Shown one piece after another: positions 1 to 9,473 of a DNA stretch of 9,527 nt. The stretch comes from an uncultured Eubacteriales bacterium. GTDB lineage: Bacteria > Bacillota > Clostridia > Oscillospirales > Oscillospiraceae. Under the pieces are notes generated by a model. It did no database searches. It was not told where the DNA came from and saw nothing but the letters and a program-made list of their open reading frames with translations. A program made the translations under genes and the position numbers. The DNA lies in NCBI GenBank assembly GCA_900549405.1, contig URNZ01000068.1, forward strand, positions 1 through 9,527. Reading direction: 5' to 3'. Numbering within the stretch: position 1 is the first letter of the stretch; the number at the start of each line of letters is the position of its first letter.

Positions 1-641
1 GCCAGGTTGGTGAACAGCACGGTGCGGTCGATGGCGCCGGTGCGCTTGAACTCGCTGACGAAGAACTCCGACTCCTCGAAGGTGATGCCGATGGCGGCAA
101 AGACCACGGCGAAGTTGGACTCCCCGTCCAGCACCTTGGCCTGGCGGGCGATCTGGGCGGCCAGGGCCGCATGGGGCAGGCCGGAGCCGGAGAAGATGGG
201 CAGCTTCTGTCCCCGGACCAGGGTGTTCAGTCCGTCGATGGTAGAGATGCCCGTCTGGATAAACTCGTTGGGATAGTTCCGGGCGGCGGGGTTCATGGCC
301 AGGCCGTTGATGTCCCGATACTCGTCGGCCAGGATGGCGGGGCCGCCGTCGATGGGCTGACCCATGCCGTTGAACACCCGGCCCAGCATGTCGCCGGACA
401 CGGCCAGCTGCAGGGGGTGGCCCAAAAATCTGATCTTGGACTGGGCCAGATTGATGCCGGCGGAGGCCTCGAACAGCTGGACCACAGCGGAGTCGCCGTT
501 GACCTCCAGCACCTTGCAGCGGCGGACGGTCCCGTCGGCCAGCTGGATCTCGGCCAGCTCGTCATAGGTGACGCCCTGGACCCGGTCCACCACCATCAGG
601 GGGCCGGAGATCTCTCGGATGGTCTTGTATTCACGAATCAC
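1..641 (-). CDS. ntpB: V-type ATPase subunit B (NtpB), 3'-truncated by window edge
   Basis: This is the noncatalytic nucleotide-binding subunit of the V1 hexamer (A3B3) at the cytoplasmic face. About 213 codons of a roughly 455-460-residue protein are present; the C-terminal half lies beyond the left edge. The N-terminus [18 protein letters not shown] and the beta-barrel segment ending in [14 protein letters not shown] (about 87-100) are typical of subunit [21 protein letters not shown] (about 127-146) leads into the degenerate P-loop [18 protein letters not shown] (about 151-168). The P-loop lacks the GKT of subunit A, as expected for B. I chose the GTG at 641 because it makes a GTGA overlap with the ntpA stop and has a purine-rich GGGAGAGGA upstream. 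Translation is therefore probably coupled to ntpA. No frameshift is visible in the part present. Confidence 0.95.
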   Translation of the reverse strand, partial: MIREYKTIREISGPLMVVDRVQGVTYDELAEIQLADGTVRRCKVLEVNGDSAVVQLFEASAGINLAQSKIRFLGHPLQLAVSGDMLGRVFNGMGQPIDGGPAILADEYRDINGLAMNPAARNYPNEFIQTGISTIDGLNTLVRGQKLPIFSGSGLPHAALAAQIARQAKVLDGESNFAVVFAAIGITFEESEFFVSEFKRTGAIDRTVLFTNL

Positions 642-2413
642 AGTGCGTCCTCTCCCTTCTCGGCAATGGCCGTGATCTCCTGCTCCATCTCGTCCTGGAT
701 GGCATCATAGGCGGTCTTATACTGGTCGGCGGGGACAGACTTGGCTCTGCCGATCTTCTCCCGGGCGGGCACGGAGAACAGCTCCGCCAGGGTCCCGCCC
801 CGCTGCTGGGCCGCACGGCACTCGTCCTCATACTTGCGGATCATGGCCAGCATCCGGGCCTGGCGGTCATACTCGGAGTAGGAGTCGATGTCCACAAAGG
901 AGTTCTGCTGCAAAAAGTCCTCTCGGATCATCTTGGCGATCTCCAGGGTGATCTGGTCCTTGGCGGACAGGGAGTCCTTGCCCACCAGCTGGACGATCTC
1001 GTTCAGACTGGCCTCCTCCTGAAGGGTGGACATGGCCCACTCCCGGTTTTTCAGGAAGTCCTTGCCCAAATGCTCGTCATACCAGGGCTTCAGGCTGTCC
1101 AGATACAGGGAATAGGAGTTCAGCCAGTTGATGGCGGGAAAGTGGCGGCGATAGGCCAGGGAGGCGTCCAGGGCCCAGAACACCTTGACGATGCGCATGG
1201 TGGCCTGGGACACGGGCTCGGACAGGTCGCCGCCGGGAGGGGACACGGCGCCCACGGCGGTCAGGCTGCCCCGGCGGTCCTCGTCAGAGCCGATGCAGGC
1301 CACAGAGCCCGCCCGCTCATAGAACTGGGCCAGACGGGAGGACAGATAGGCGGGATAGCCCTCCTCGCCGGGCATCTCCTCCAGTCGGCCAGACATCTCG
1401 CGCAGGGCCTCGGCCCAGCGGGAGGTGGAGTCAGCGATGACGGCCACGGCATAGCCCATGTCCCGGAAATACTCAGCGATGGTGATGCCGGTGTAGATAG
1501 AGGCCTCACGGGCAGCCACGGGCATGTCAGAGGTGTTGGCGATGAGCACCGTGCGCTTCATCAGCGACTCGCCGGTGCGGGGGTCCACCAGCTCGGGGAA
1601 CTCCCGCAGCACGTCGGTCATCTCGTTGCCACGCTCGCCGCAGCCGATATAGACCACCAGATCCACGTCGGACCACTTGGCCAGGGCGTGCTGCATCACC
1701 GTCTTGCCCGAGCCGAAGGGGCCGGGGATGGCGGCGGTGCCGCCCTTGGCCACGGGGAAGAAGGTGTCCACGATGCGCTGGCCGGACTGCAGGGGGATGG
1801 TGGGGGGATACTTGTGCTTATAGGGGCGGCCCACACGGACGGGCCACTTCTGCATCATGGGCAGCTGGACCTTTTCGCCCTCCTCCGTCTCCAGCACGGC
1901 CACCGTCTCGGTGACGGTGAACGCGCCGGACTGAATGGACACGATGGTGCCCTTCATCTTGGGGGGGATCATGATCTTGTGGAGGATGGAGGCGGTCTCC
2001 TGCACGGTGCCGATGACGTCGCCGCCCACCACCTTGGTCCCGGGCTGGACGGTGGGGGTAAAGTCCCACTTCTTCTCCCGGTCCAGGGCGGGGACCTCCA
2101 CGCCGCGGGGCAGGTTGTTCCCCTGCACCTTCTCCATGATGACCTCCAGCGGGCGCTGGATGCCGTCGTAAATATTCTCTACCAGGCCGGGCCCCAGCTC
2201 CACGGACAGGGGGGAGCCGGTGGTGACCACCTCGGCCCCGGGCCCCAGGCCGGAGGTCTCCTCATAGACCTGGATGGAGGCGGAATCCCCACTCATGGTC
2301 AGGATCTCGCCGATCAGGCGCTGCTCGCCCACACGGACCACGTCGGCCATGTTCGCCTCCTCCATGCCGGTGGCCACCACCAGCGGGCCGGAGACCTTGA
2401 CGATCTTTCCCAT
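638..2413 (-). CDS. ntpA: V-type ATPase catalytic subunit A (NtpA)
   Basis: This is the catalytic ATP-hydrolysing subunit of the V1 head, 591 residues, the usual length for a bacterial NtpA. It opens with [17 protein letters not shown]. The non-homologous insert typical of A subunits lies at about 112-200. The Walker A loop GPFGSGKT is at 231-238, the CGERGNE motif with the catalytic glutamate at about 258-264, and the Walker B strand [16 protein letters not shown] at about 324-339, followed by [28 protein letters not shown]. Serine stands where E. hirae has alanine in the P-loop, a harmless variant. I chose the ATG at 2413 over in-frame starts up to 2473 because [10 protein letters not shown] is the conserved N-terminus and AAGGT lies about 10 bases upstream. 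That site is inside the last codons of the upstream GNAT gene, which stops 5 bases before this start. The stop overlaps the ntpB start. Confidence 0.97.
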   Translation of the reverse strand: MGKIVKVSGPLVVATGMEEANMADVVRVGEQRLIGEILTMSGDSASIQVYEETSGLGPGAEVVTTGSPLSVELGPGLVENIYDGIQRPLEVIMEKVQGNNLPRGVEVPALDREKKWDFTPTVQPGTKVVGGDVIGTVQETASILHKIMIPPKMKGTIVSIQSGAFTVTETVAVLETEEGEKVQLPMMQKWPVRVGRPYKHKYPPTIPLQSGQRIVDTFFPVAKGGTAAIPGPFGSGKTVMQHALAKWSDVDLVVYIGCGERGNEMTDVLREFPELVDPRTGESLMKRTVLIANTSDMPVAAREASIYTGITIAEYFRDMGYAVAVIADSTSRWAEALREMSGRLEEMPGEEGYPAYLSSRLAQFYERAGSVACIGSDEDRRGSLTAVGAVSPPGGDLSEPVSQATMRIVKVFWALDASLAYRRHFPAINWLNSYSLYLDSLKPWYDEHLGKDFLKNREWAMSTLQEEASLNEIVQLVGKDSLSAKDQITLEIAKMIREDFLQQNSFVDIDSYSEYDRQARMLAMIRKYEDECRAAQQRGGTLAELFSVPAREKIGRAKSVPADQYKTAYDAIQDEMEQEITAIAEKGEDAL

Positions 2414-2418
2414 AGGGT

Positions 2419-2976
2419 TTATACCTTCTTTCTGTCGGCGTCTTCCAGACGGAGTCCCGGGTCGCAGGGGCACTGGAACAGATAGCCCGAATAGCCCTCC
2501 GCCTCCACGGTCCCCATCTGGACAAAGCCAAGTCGTTTATAGTATACCTGTAACGCACCGTTGCTCTGGAGGGTGTCCAGCCGCAGGTGCTTCATTCCCT
2601 TGCTCCGGGCCATATCCATGGCCTGGGCCAAAAGCCGCAGCCCCGCGCCGGGAAAGGCGGGGTGGGCGGCCAGATTGTGGACGTAGATCGCCCTCTCCCC
2701 GTCGGGCCACACCTCCTCGTCCCGCTCCAGCAGGACGGCTGTGGCGATGGGGGCGCCGTCGGCGTTCCAAATGCCATACAGCCGGCCCTCCTCCGCCTTC
2801 TGGCGGAAGAAGCTCCGGGGGAAAAGGTTCAGATAGTAGTCCCGCTGCCACTGGGCGATGCGGTGCTCCTCCAGCCAGTCCACCCGCAGCTGGATCAGCC
2901 GATAGAGGCTGTCTGATTCCTCCGGGGCGGCGGGGCGAAAGACTTCTCCCCCGCTTCCGCTCACGTTCCCGCTCAT
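2419..2976 (-). CDS. GNAT-family N-acetyltransferase embedded in the V-ATPase operon
   Basis: A 185-residue protein of the GCN5-related acetyltransferase fold, predicted to move an acetyl group from acetyl-CoA to an amine. The substrate is not readable from sequence. The domain starts near residue 13 (FRPAAPEE). The beta4 strand [16 protein letters not shown] (97-112) leads to the pyrophosphate-binding loop, with alanine at the first position where Q/R is usual (A107-x-x-G110-x-G112). [21 protein letters not shown] (131-151) is a canonical motif A/B, with N139 and the likely general-acid tyrosine Y145 or Y146. The ATG at 2976 overlaps the ntpG stop (ATGA) and shows no Shine-Dalgarno site of its own, so initiation is probably coupled. 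The stop lies 5 bases before ntpA. It is not a known ATPase subunit. It could acetylate a subunit or be an unrelated passenger; both are inference. Confidence 0.9.
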   Translation of the reverse strand: MSGNVSGSGGEVFRPAAPEESDSLYRLIQLRVDWLEEHRIAQWQRDYYLNLFPRSFFRQKAEEGRLYGIWNADGAPIATAVLLERDEEVWPDGERAIYVHNLAAHPAFPGAGLRLLAQAMDMARSKGMKHLRLDTLQSNGALQVYYKRLGFVQMGTVEAEGYSGYLFQCPCDPGLRLEDADRKKV

Positions 2977-3281
2977 GAGATATCCGCGCCCACGGCGCGC
3001 TCCACGGCGGTCTTCACGTTGGCCATGCCGATGCCCAGGCTGCCCTCCTTGCCGGGGATGAGGATAATGGCGGGGGTCAGGGCGTCTTTATACCGGGCGA
3101 TGTCCGGCCCCATTTTGGCGGCCAGCTGCTCGGTCATATAGATGATGGCGTAATTCTCTTTGGCCATGCGGTGCAGGGCCAGGTGGCCCTCCTCCGGGCC
3201 ATCGACGGGGCAGACCTCCAGCCCCAGGGCCTGAAAGCCCAGGACGCTGTCCGCGTCGCCCATCACGGCGATCTTGTACAT
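2973..3281 (-). CDS. ntpG: V-type ATPase central-stalk subunit F-type (NtpG)
   Basis: A 102-residue soluble subunit that sits with subunit D in the rotating central stalk (subunit F in archaeal and eukaryotic naming, NtpG in Enterococcus). The Rossmann-like start MYKIAVMGDADSVLGFQALGL, the middle YAIIYMTEQLA and PAIILIPGKEGSLGIGM are hallmarks of the family, and the length is normal. The ATG at 3281 follows AAGGAGGGGGAG about 10 bases upstream; this site overlaps the end of ntpC, 15 bases away. The stop codon TGA overlaps the ATG of the acetyltransferase gene, so the junction that in Enterococcus leads straight to ntpA is interrupted here. In some systems this subunit modulates ATPase activity; nothing in the sequence speaks for or against that here. 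Confidence 0.93.
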   Translation of the reverse strand: MYKIAVMGDADSVLGFQALGLEVCPVDGPEEGHLALHRMAKENYAIIYMTEQLAAKMGPDIARYKDALTPAIILIPGKEGSLGIGMANVKTAVERAVGADIS

Positions 3282-3296
3282 GTGGTCTCCCCCTCC

Positions 3297-4280
3297 TTAC
3301 ACATAGGTCTCGCGCAGGCGGCGGCGGATCACGTCGCCCTCCAGCTTGGCCGCGCGCCCGGCGAAGATGGTGCGGATGGCGGTGAACTCCGCCTCCCGGG
3401 CGTAGAGATAGCCCACCACCGGCTCCTCCCCAAAGGGCACCCGGCGCTCCGAGGCCAGATAGGCGGTGACCGCGTCGTCACAGGCGCGCTCAAAGTCGGT
3501 CATGGCTCCCGCACCCGGCTGGGCCAGCTTGGCTCCCAGCTCGGCGGCCTGGGCCAGCCCGCCGGTGTGGAACAGGTCGCCCAGGTTCTCCCCCCGGGCG
3601 GCGGCGATGCTCTGCTCTGACACGCTGCCGCCGGGCAGCAGCACCTGGCGCAAAAACTCCGGCTCCCGGCCCATGCGGTGGACCCGCACGGCGGTGCGCA
3701 GATTGGCCACATCCACCAGAAGGCGGACGTAGCGCTGTAAAAAGCGGCTGTCCAAGTCCCGGGCCAGCAGCTCCATCTCTGCATAACAGGCCCGGTCCAG
3801 GATCAGGTCGGCCTGCTGGGGATCATGGCTGTCCTCCAGAACGGCCTTGGCCTGGGCCATGGCCGTTTGGAAGGCGGAGGAACAGCCCCGCAGCTCCTCC
3901 CTGCGCCAGCCCTCCGTCAGCTGGGCGGGGTCATAGCGCCCGCCGGGCAGCAGGATGGGCTGGGGGTCCCGGCCCATGGCCGCGGCCTTTAACAGGGTCT
4001 TGCCGTTGTGATAGTCATATTTCAGCTGGAATATCTCTACCAGCCTCCGGTCGGGCACCGCCGACTCCATGTCCCGGAACACGTCGGCCCGGGCGGCGGC
4101 CAGGGCCTGATCCAGACTGCCCCCCTCGGGGTAGCCGCACTCGGCCAGGACCTTGCGGGCCTCGCCGTCGTCGGCGGCGTCGATCATGCGGTCCATCCGC
4201 TCCCGGGTCAGCAGGCGGTTCTCCATGGCCCGGATGCGGGCCGAGACAGAGAGATAATCCGTATCTTTTCGGTGGGACAA
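3297..4280 (-). CDS. ntpC: V-type ATPase subunit C (NtpC), TTG start
   Basis: A 327-residue subunit of the V-ATPase C / archaeal C (yeast d) family. It is a three-lobed, mostly helical socket that links the central stalk to the membrane rotor ring. Recognisable parts are the N-terminal SARIRAMENRLLTRERMDRM and the segment LVDVANLRTAVRVHRMGR in mid-protein. The C-terminal PVVGYLYAREAEFTAIRTIFAGRAA (about 288-312) is the strongest family signature. The start is TTG at 4280. An AGGAGG site lies 6 bases upstream, the first in-frame ATG would remove 17 residues of conserved N-terminus, and an in-frame stop lies a short way upstream. A 50-base gap separates it from ntpE. The TTG may hold expression of this single-copy subunit down (inference). 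Confidence 0.93.
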   Translation of the reverse strand: MSHRKDTDYLSVSARIRAMENRLLTRERMDRMIDAADDGEARKVLAECGYPEGGSLDQALAAARADVFRDMESAVPDRRLVEIFQLKYDYHNGKTLLKAAAMGRDPQPILLPGGRYDPAQLTEGWRREELRGCSSAFQTAMAQAKAVLEDSHDPQQADLILDRACYAEMELLARDLDSRFLQRYVRLLVDVANLRTAVRVHRMGREPEFLRQVLLPGGSVSEQSIAAARGENLGDLFHTGGLAQAAELGAKLAQPGAGAMTDFERACDDAVTAYLASERRVPFGEEPVVGYLYAREAEFTAIRTIFAGRAAKLEGDVIRRRLRETYV

Positions 4281-4330
4281 GGTATCCCTCCTCCCTCTTA
4301 TAAAACTCTAATAAGCGCTTTGCTCCGGCG

Positions 4331-5020
4331 TTACTCCGGGAACAGGACCTGGGCCACCTGCTTCTCCAGCTTCTCCCGCTGGAGGCGGACCAGCGTCTCA
4401 AAGGTGCAGTTGATCTCTACGTCGTTGTCCAGCATGACAAAGCCGCCCCGCATCTTTCGGGTCTCCTGCGCCAGGGTGAGAAGGCCGGTGCCGGTGACCA
4501 TGGCGGCGGTGGAGTTGACCACCTTGCCCAGCAGAGCGCCAACCTTTGTGTCGGCCAGCGCACCGGGCAGCTCGGGGGCCACCCCCTTCACCAGGCATTC
4601 GTTGGCGGCGATGACCACCTGCTTGCCCACCCGGGCGCGGTCGGCCTCGGAGAAGATCAGCTGCTCCTTCCCGGTTTCAGAGGCCTCCACCGCCAGACGG
4701 GTGAGCAGGGCGATGTAGTCCTCCTCAGGCAGGGAGCACAGCTTGTCCAGGGCCAGGTCAAAGGCCTCGCCCAGCACCTCCTGCTTGGCGGCCAGGGCCA
4801 GCTTGCGCTTTTCCATCTGGGCGGCGGAGCTCAGCCGCTCCAGCCGCTCGTCGGCGGCCTTCTGTCCCCGGGTCAGGATTTCGGCAGTCTCTTTGTCCGC
4901 CTGGGCCCGGGCCTGTCGGGCGATGGCATCCGCCTTCTCCTGGGTCTGGGCGTTGAGCTGGTCGATGTCAGCCTGGGCATCAGAGAGGATCTTGGCGGTG
5001 ATTTTTTCGATTCCTTCCAT
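4331..5020 (-). CDS. ntpE: V-type ATPase peripheral-stalk subunit E (NtpE)
   Basis: A 229-residue peripheral-stalk subunit that pairs with NtpF/G to form the stators holding A3B3 against NtpI. The first ~75 residues are a long charged Ala/Gln/Lys-rich helix (MEGIEKITAKILSDAQADID onward), predicted as coiled coil. The C-terminal globular part carries the family signature GGFVMLDNDVEINCTFETLV, followed by RLQREKLEKQVAQVLFPE, which contacts the A/B subunits. The length is slightly above the roughly 190-200 residues usual for the family. The ATG at 5020 has AAAGGA 8 bases upstream and lies 22 bases after the ntpK stop. Identity is secure by family features and position (K-E-C). Confidence 0.92.
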   Translation of the reverse strand: MEGIEKITAKILSDAQADIDQLNAQTQEKADAIARQARAQADKETAEILTRGQKAADERLERLSSAAQMEKRKLALAAKQEVLGEAFDLALDKLCSLPEEDYIALLTRLAVEASETGKEQLIFSEADRARVGKQVVIAANECLVKGVAPELPGALADTKVGALLGKVVNSTAAMVTGTGLLTLAQETRKMRGGFVMLDNDVEINCTFETLVRLQREKLEKQVAQVLFPE

Positions 5021-5042
5021 AAGGCAAGTCCTTTCCAGGCGA

Positions 5043-7559
<2,517 letters not shown>

Positions 7560-7560
<1 letters not shown>

Positions 7561-7874
7561 CAGCCATTCACTACCTTTTCTACGATCAATTCGGCGGCCT
7601 GTTCCAGATGGCTCCGGGCGGCCTGCTTCATGGTCTGGCACTCCTGGGCGGCCTGGTCCAGCACCTGCTGCTTCCGCTGGGCCGCCTGGGCCTCGGCCTG
7701 GGCCATCATCTGGCGGGCCTGGGCCTCGGCGTTTGTCCGGGCCTCCTCCAGCATCCGCTGGGCCGCCCGCTGGGCCGTCTGCAGCTTCTGCTTGCTCTCC
7801 GCCGCCGCTGCGTCTTTGCGCTGCTTGGCCTCCTGCTCGGTCTGCGTCACCTTTTCAATGGCTTCCACTGACAC
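7560..7874 (-). CDS. ntpF: V-type ATPase peripheral-stalk subunit G/H-type (NtpF), GTG start
   Basis: A 104-residue, almost wholly helical Ala/Gln-rich protein with heptad character throughout (VEAIEKVTQTEQEAKQRKDA onward). It fits the small coiled-coil partner of NtpE in the peripheral stalk, called NtpF in Enterococcus and subunit G or H elsewhere. Identification rests on the SVEAIEKV N-terminus, coiled-coil composition, size and position as first gene before ntpI. Two GTG starts compete. I prefer 7874 because AAGGTGGTGA, one mismatch from an ideal Shine-Dalgarno, lies 8 bases upstream. The GTG at 7886 would fall inside that site. The stop overlaps the ntpI start as ATGA, so the two are probably translationally coupled. 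Confidence 0.85.
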
Positions 7875-7933
7875 GATTTTCACCACCTTTGTCTTTCGCT
7901 TGTTCTTTAGTTAGGAAAACTGCTGATAAACAT

Positions 7934-7962
7934 ATTCTATAGGGTATTACCCAAAAATGCAA
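7934..7962 (-). promoter_or_regulatory. Candidate operon promoter P1 in repeat copy 1, with palindrome in the spacer
   Basis: On the minus strand TTGCAT (7957-7962) and TAGAAT (7934-7939) are separated by exactly 17 bases. The -10 matches consensus at 5 of 6 positions, the -35 only at its TTG. An overlapping TATAGA at 15-base spacing is an alternative -10. The spacer contains the perfect palindrome GGGTA-T-TACCC (7942-7952, plus strand), a plausible operator. Transcription would start near 7926, giving a leader of about 50 bases before ntpF. Confidence 0.5.
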
Positions 7963-7991
7963 GTCTATTTAGGAAACTGCTGATAAACTAT

Positions 7992-8020
7992 TTTCTATAG
8001 GATATTGCCCAAAAATGCAA
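7992..8020 (-). promoter_or_regulatory. Candidate promoter P2 in repeat copy 2
   Basis: The same arrangement as in copy 1, 58 bases further upstream: TTGCAT (8015-8020), 17 bases, TAGAAA (7992-7997), with a weaker -10. The spacer palindrome is degraded here (GGATA-T-TGCCC, 8000-8010), so if the palindrome binds a regulator, this copy should bind it less well. It may be a second start site or a decayed duplicate. Confidence 0.35.
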
Positions 8021-8111
8021 GTCTATTTTTGCCTTTGATTCTTTTTCAACTTTATGTTTTCTAAAGGTTCTGTTATTTTTTCGTCGTTTTTTGATTCTTT
8101 TCGGTGTTGTA

Positions 8112-8144
8112 CTGGTTTACTTTTCCCTTTTCACCACAAACCAG
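8112..8144. repeat. Inverted repeat CTGGTTT/AAACCAG in the intergenic region
   Basis: The arms at 8112-8118 and 8138-8144 are perfect. Including TGT (8108-8110) and ACA (8145-8147) they extend to ten pairs with one bulged base. The loop is 19 bases and pyrimidine-rich on the plus strand. It has no T-tract after it, so it is not an evident terminator. It may be a protein-binding site or chance. Confidence 0.45.
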
Positions 8145-8175
8145 ACATTTTTACACCTTTGTCTAAAATGCCCAT

Positions 8176-8221
8176 GAAAGAAAGATAGTCTTTGACTGCA
8201 TTTTTACAGTCAAAGACTATC
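8176..8221 (-). terminator. Intrinsic terminator of the upstream DUF4015-like gene
   Basis: A perfect 15-bp stem, GATAGTCTTTGACTG (8184-8198) with CAGTCAAAGACTATC (8207-8221), and an 8-base loop. On the minus strand it is followed by TTTCTTTC. It begins 10 bases beyond the stop codon of the gene ending at 8232. The stem is AT-rich but long, and separates that gene's transcript from the ATPase operon. Confidence 0.85.
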
Positions 8222-8231
8222 AAATCTTCGT

Positions 8232-9314
8232 CTAATTTTCGTCGATGATCCCTTGCGCTTCAGGGCCTTCCGGCGCAAACTGCCCCGTCAGCACGGCCAG
8301 CTTTTCCCGGGCGTTTGCCAGACCAAGCCGCTGGGCCAACTCGGCCCCGGTTTCTCCCGCTTCCGGGATGGTCCATATCCGCTGAATGTCGTTCTCCAGG
8401 CACTTCTCACTCAGGCCGCCGGTGGCCGCTGCCCCCTGATAGTTCTCTGGCAGACGGACAGACAGCCGGGTCTTATAGGGCTCTACCGCCTGGCTGAGCT
8501 GGGCGAACAGGTCCTCCACCGACTCTGCAAAGCGCCCGTCGGCATAGGAGCCGTTTTTCACGATCTGGTCCAGCTTGCCCTGGGTGGGGAACCAGCACTG
8601 GTCCAGCATGATCTCGTCAAAGCCCAACTGGGCCAGCTCCCGGCACAGGCCGACGATATACGCCCGGGCCGTCTCTGAATCCGGGTCCAGCCAGCGCAGC
8701 TTCTCCTCGTCCCGCCAGTTGCCATAGCCCGCCTTCAGGGCCACCCGGTTGTCCTGATAGGGCAGGGTGTTGTCCCGGAAGGCGCACACCCGGGCGATGG
8801 TGTACACGTCCCCCCGGTTCCACTCCTCCAGGGCGGCGTTAACGGCCTCGCCGCCGGTGGTCACCAGGGCGGCCAGGCTCTCGCCGCTCTGCCAGGCCAA
8901 ATTGCCCTGGCTGTCCTTCATCTCTAAAATCAGGGCGTTGGCCCCCGTCTGCTCCAGCCGGGACCGGGCGGTGCCGTCCTGCACCGCCGACAGGGGCAGC
9001 TCCGCCGCCCGCAGGGATTTGGTCTCGTCCGCGCCAGGCTCCTGGGCGCTCTGGTCCCCATCCGACTGATCCCCCTGGGGGCGGACCTCCAGGCTCACGT
9101 CGCCGGGGCCGGACTGCTGGCCGTCCTTCTGGTGGAGGAAGGGCAGCTCCAGCCGCACCCCCTGGTCCCGAAAGACCAGATAGCGCTGGCCGAACACCAG
9201 CACCCCCGCCAAAATGACCACCAGCACGGCCAGAATGGCCGCCACCCATTTCAGGATATCGTGAAAGGTCCTGCGGCCCCGATAGCCGCCGTATCCGCCG
9301 TTTCTCCGGCCCAT
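8232..9314 (-). CDS. Membrane-anchored DUF4015-like putative glycoside hydrolase
   Basis: A 360-residue protein. Residues 1-20 are basic and Gly/Arg-rich, 22-42 form one hydrophobic helix (VAAILAVLVVILAGVLVFG), and 62-100 are a Gly/Gln/Asp/Ser-rich linker. The rest is a domain resembling the DUF4015 putative glycoside-hydrolase family (TIM-barrel). Supporting segments are ANALILEMKDSQGNLAWQS (125-143), DVYTIARVCAFRDNTLP (169-185), WRDEEKLRWLDPDSETARAY (200-219) and ELAQLGFDEIMLDQCWFP (226-243). The family norm for the last is GFDEIxFDYxRFP; D234 and D238 are kept but Y and R are replaced by Q and W. It likely faces the cell exterior, tethered by the helix, acting on or binding a wall or polysaccharide substrate (inference). 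I chose the ATG at 9314 because AAAGGAGG lies 7 bases upstream; longer frames to 9377 lack such support. It has its own terminator and is not part of the ATPase operon. Confidence 0.78.
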   Translation of the reverse strand: MGRRNGGYGGYRGRRTFHDILKWVAAILAVLVVILAGVLVFGQRYLVFRDQGVRLELPFLHQKDGQQSGPGDVSLEVRPQGDQSDGDQSAQEPGADETKSLRAAELPLSAVQDGTARSRLEQTGANALILEMKDSQGNLAWQSGESLAALVTTGGEAVNAALEEWNRGDVYTIARVCAFRDNTLPYQDNRVALKAGYGNWRDEEKLRWLDPDSETARAYIVGLCRELAQLGFDEIMLDQCWFPTQGKLDQIVKNGSYADGRFAESVEDLFAQLSQAVEPYKTRLSVRLPENYQGAAATGGLSEKCLENDIQRIWTIPEAGETGAELAQRLGLANAREKLAVLTGQFAPEGPEAQGIIDEN

Positions 9315-9425
9315 GGTCTGCCTCCTTTTGTATCGCCGCCGCCCACTAATAAAAGGGGCGGGCATATTTGATTCCATGCATCAATATCTATTGGAATGAT
9401 AACAGCTTGTATCCCCGTTGTCCAG
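9315..9425. promoter_or_regulatory. Upstream region of the DUF4015-like gene; promoter not resolved
   Basis: This stretch separates a minus-strand terminator from the start at 9314, so it should contain that gene's promoter. It carries the ribosome binding site AAAGGAGG at about 9322-9329 and an imperfect dyad ATATTTGAT (9364-9372) with ATCAATAT (9380-9387), spacer 7 bases. AT-rich -10-like stretches exist, but I found no -35/-10 pair with good spacing. Confidence 0.4.
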
Positions 9426-9460
9426 AAAAAAATGTCCCCGCCGAAAAAATCGGCAGAGAC
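9426..9460 (-). terminator. Intrinsic terminator for a minus-strand gene beyond the right edge
   Basis: On the minus strand GTCTCTGCCGA, a TTTTT loop and TCGGCGGGGAC form an 11-bp stem with two G-U pairs, followed directly by A and seven T. The wobbles pair only in the minus-strand RNA and the T-tract is only on that strand, so orientation is clear. It ends transcription coming from the right and marks the DUF4015-like gene as a separate transcription unit. Confidence 0.85.
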
Positions 9461-9473
9461 AGTAATAATAAGA

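Larger units (their letters stand above)
7912..8027. repeat. Two tandem copies of a 58-bp repeat
   Basis: Copy 1 is 7912-7969 and copy 2 is 7970-8027, directly adjoining and almost identical. Both begin TAGGAAA, continue with CTGCTGATAAAC and CTATAGG, and end AAAAATGCAAGTCTATT. The differences are single-base indels near the start and in the middle, plus a few substitutions at the central palindrome. Each copy contains one promoter-like element on the minus strand. Only two copies exist and there is no spacer structure, so this is not a CRISPR array. A tandem duplication of a promoter module is the simplest reading. Confidence 0.95.
7875..8231. other. AT-rich intergenic region upstream of the ATPase operon
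   Basis: These 357 bases contain no credible protein gene and are clearly richer in A/T than the flanking genes. They hold, from right to left, the terminator of the upstream gene, an inverted repeat at 8112-8144 with a five-codon reading frame, a T/C-rich stretch on the plus strand (8028-8110), and two tandem 58-base repeats carrying promoter-like elements. The operon's transcription start and any control site are most likely here. No riboswitch architecture that I recognise is present. Confidence 0.8.

Noticed and set aside
2414..2473. Upstream extension of ntpA to 2473
   Set aside because: It would overlap the GNAT gene and add Arg-rich residues before the conserved [10 protein letters not shown] start. 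The ribosome binding site favours 2413.
1070..2485. A 471-codon open frame on the plus strand opposite ntpA
   Set aside because: Its product is Gly/His/Leu-rich low complexity, as expected from the complement of a GC-rich gene, and it covers the unmistakable ntpA frame. It has no recognisable domain.
4281..4330. AAGCGCTT palindrome (4313-4320) and short CCGGAG direct repeats between ntpE and ntpC
   Set aside because: Too short to distinguish from chance, with no T-tract and no promoter-like pair. The gap mainly holds the ntpC ribosome binding site.
7875..7886. GTG at 7886 as the start of ntpF
   Set aside because: It lies within the Shine-Dalgarno-like AAGGTGGTGA, which serves the GTG at 7874 at proper spacing. 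The extra four residues are not supported.
7912..8027. Possible CRISPR array in the tandem repeat
   Set aside because: Only two copies, directly abutting and 58 bases long, with no unique spacers and no cas genes in the window.
9426..9460. The 9426-9460 hairpin as a plus-strand terminator
   Set aside because: On the plus strand two pairs become C-A mismatches and no T-tract follows. Only the minus-strand reading makes a full stem with a U-tract.
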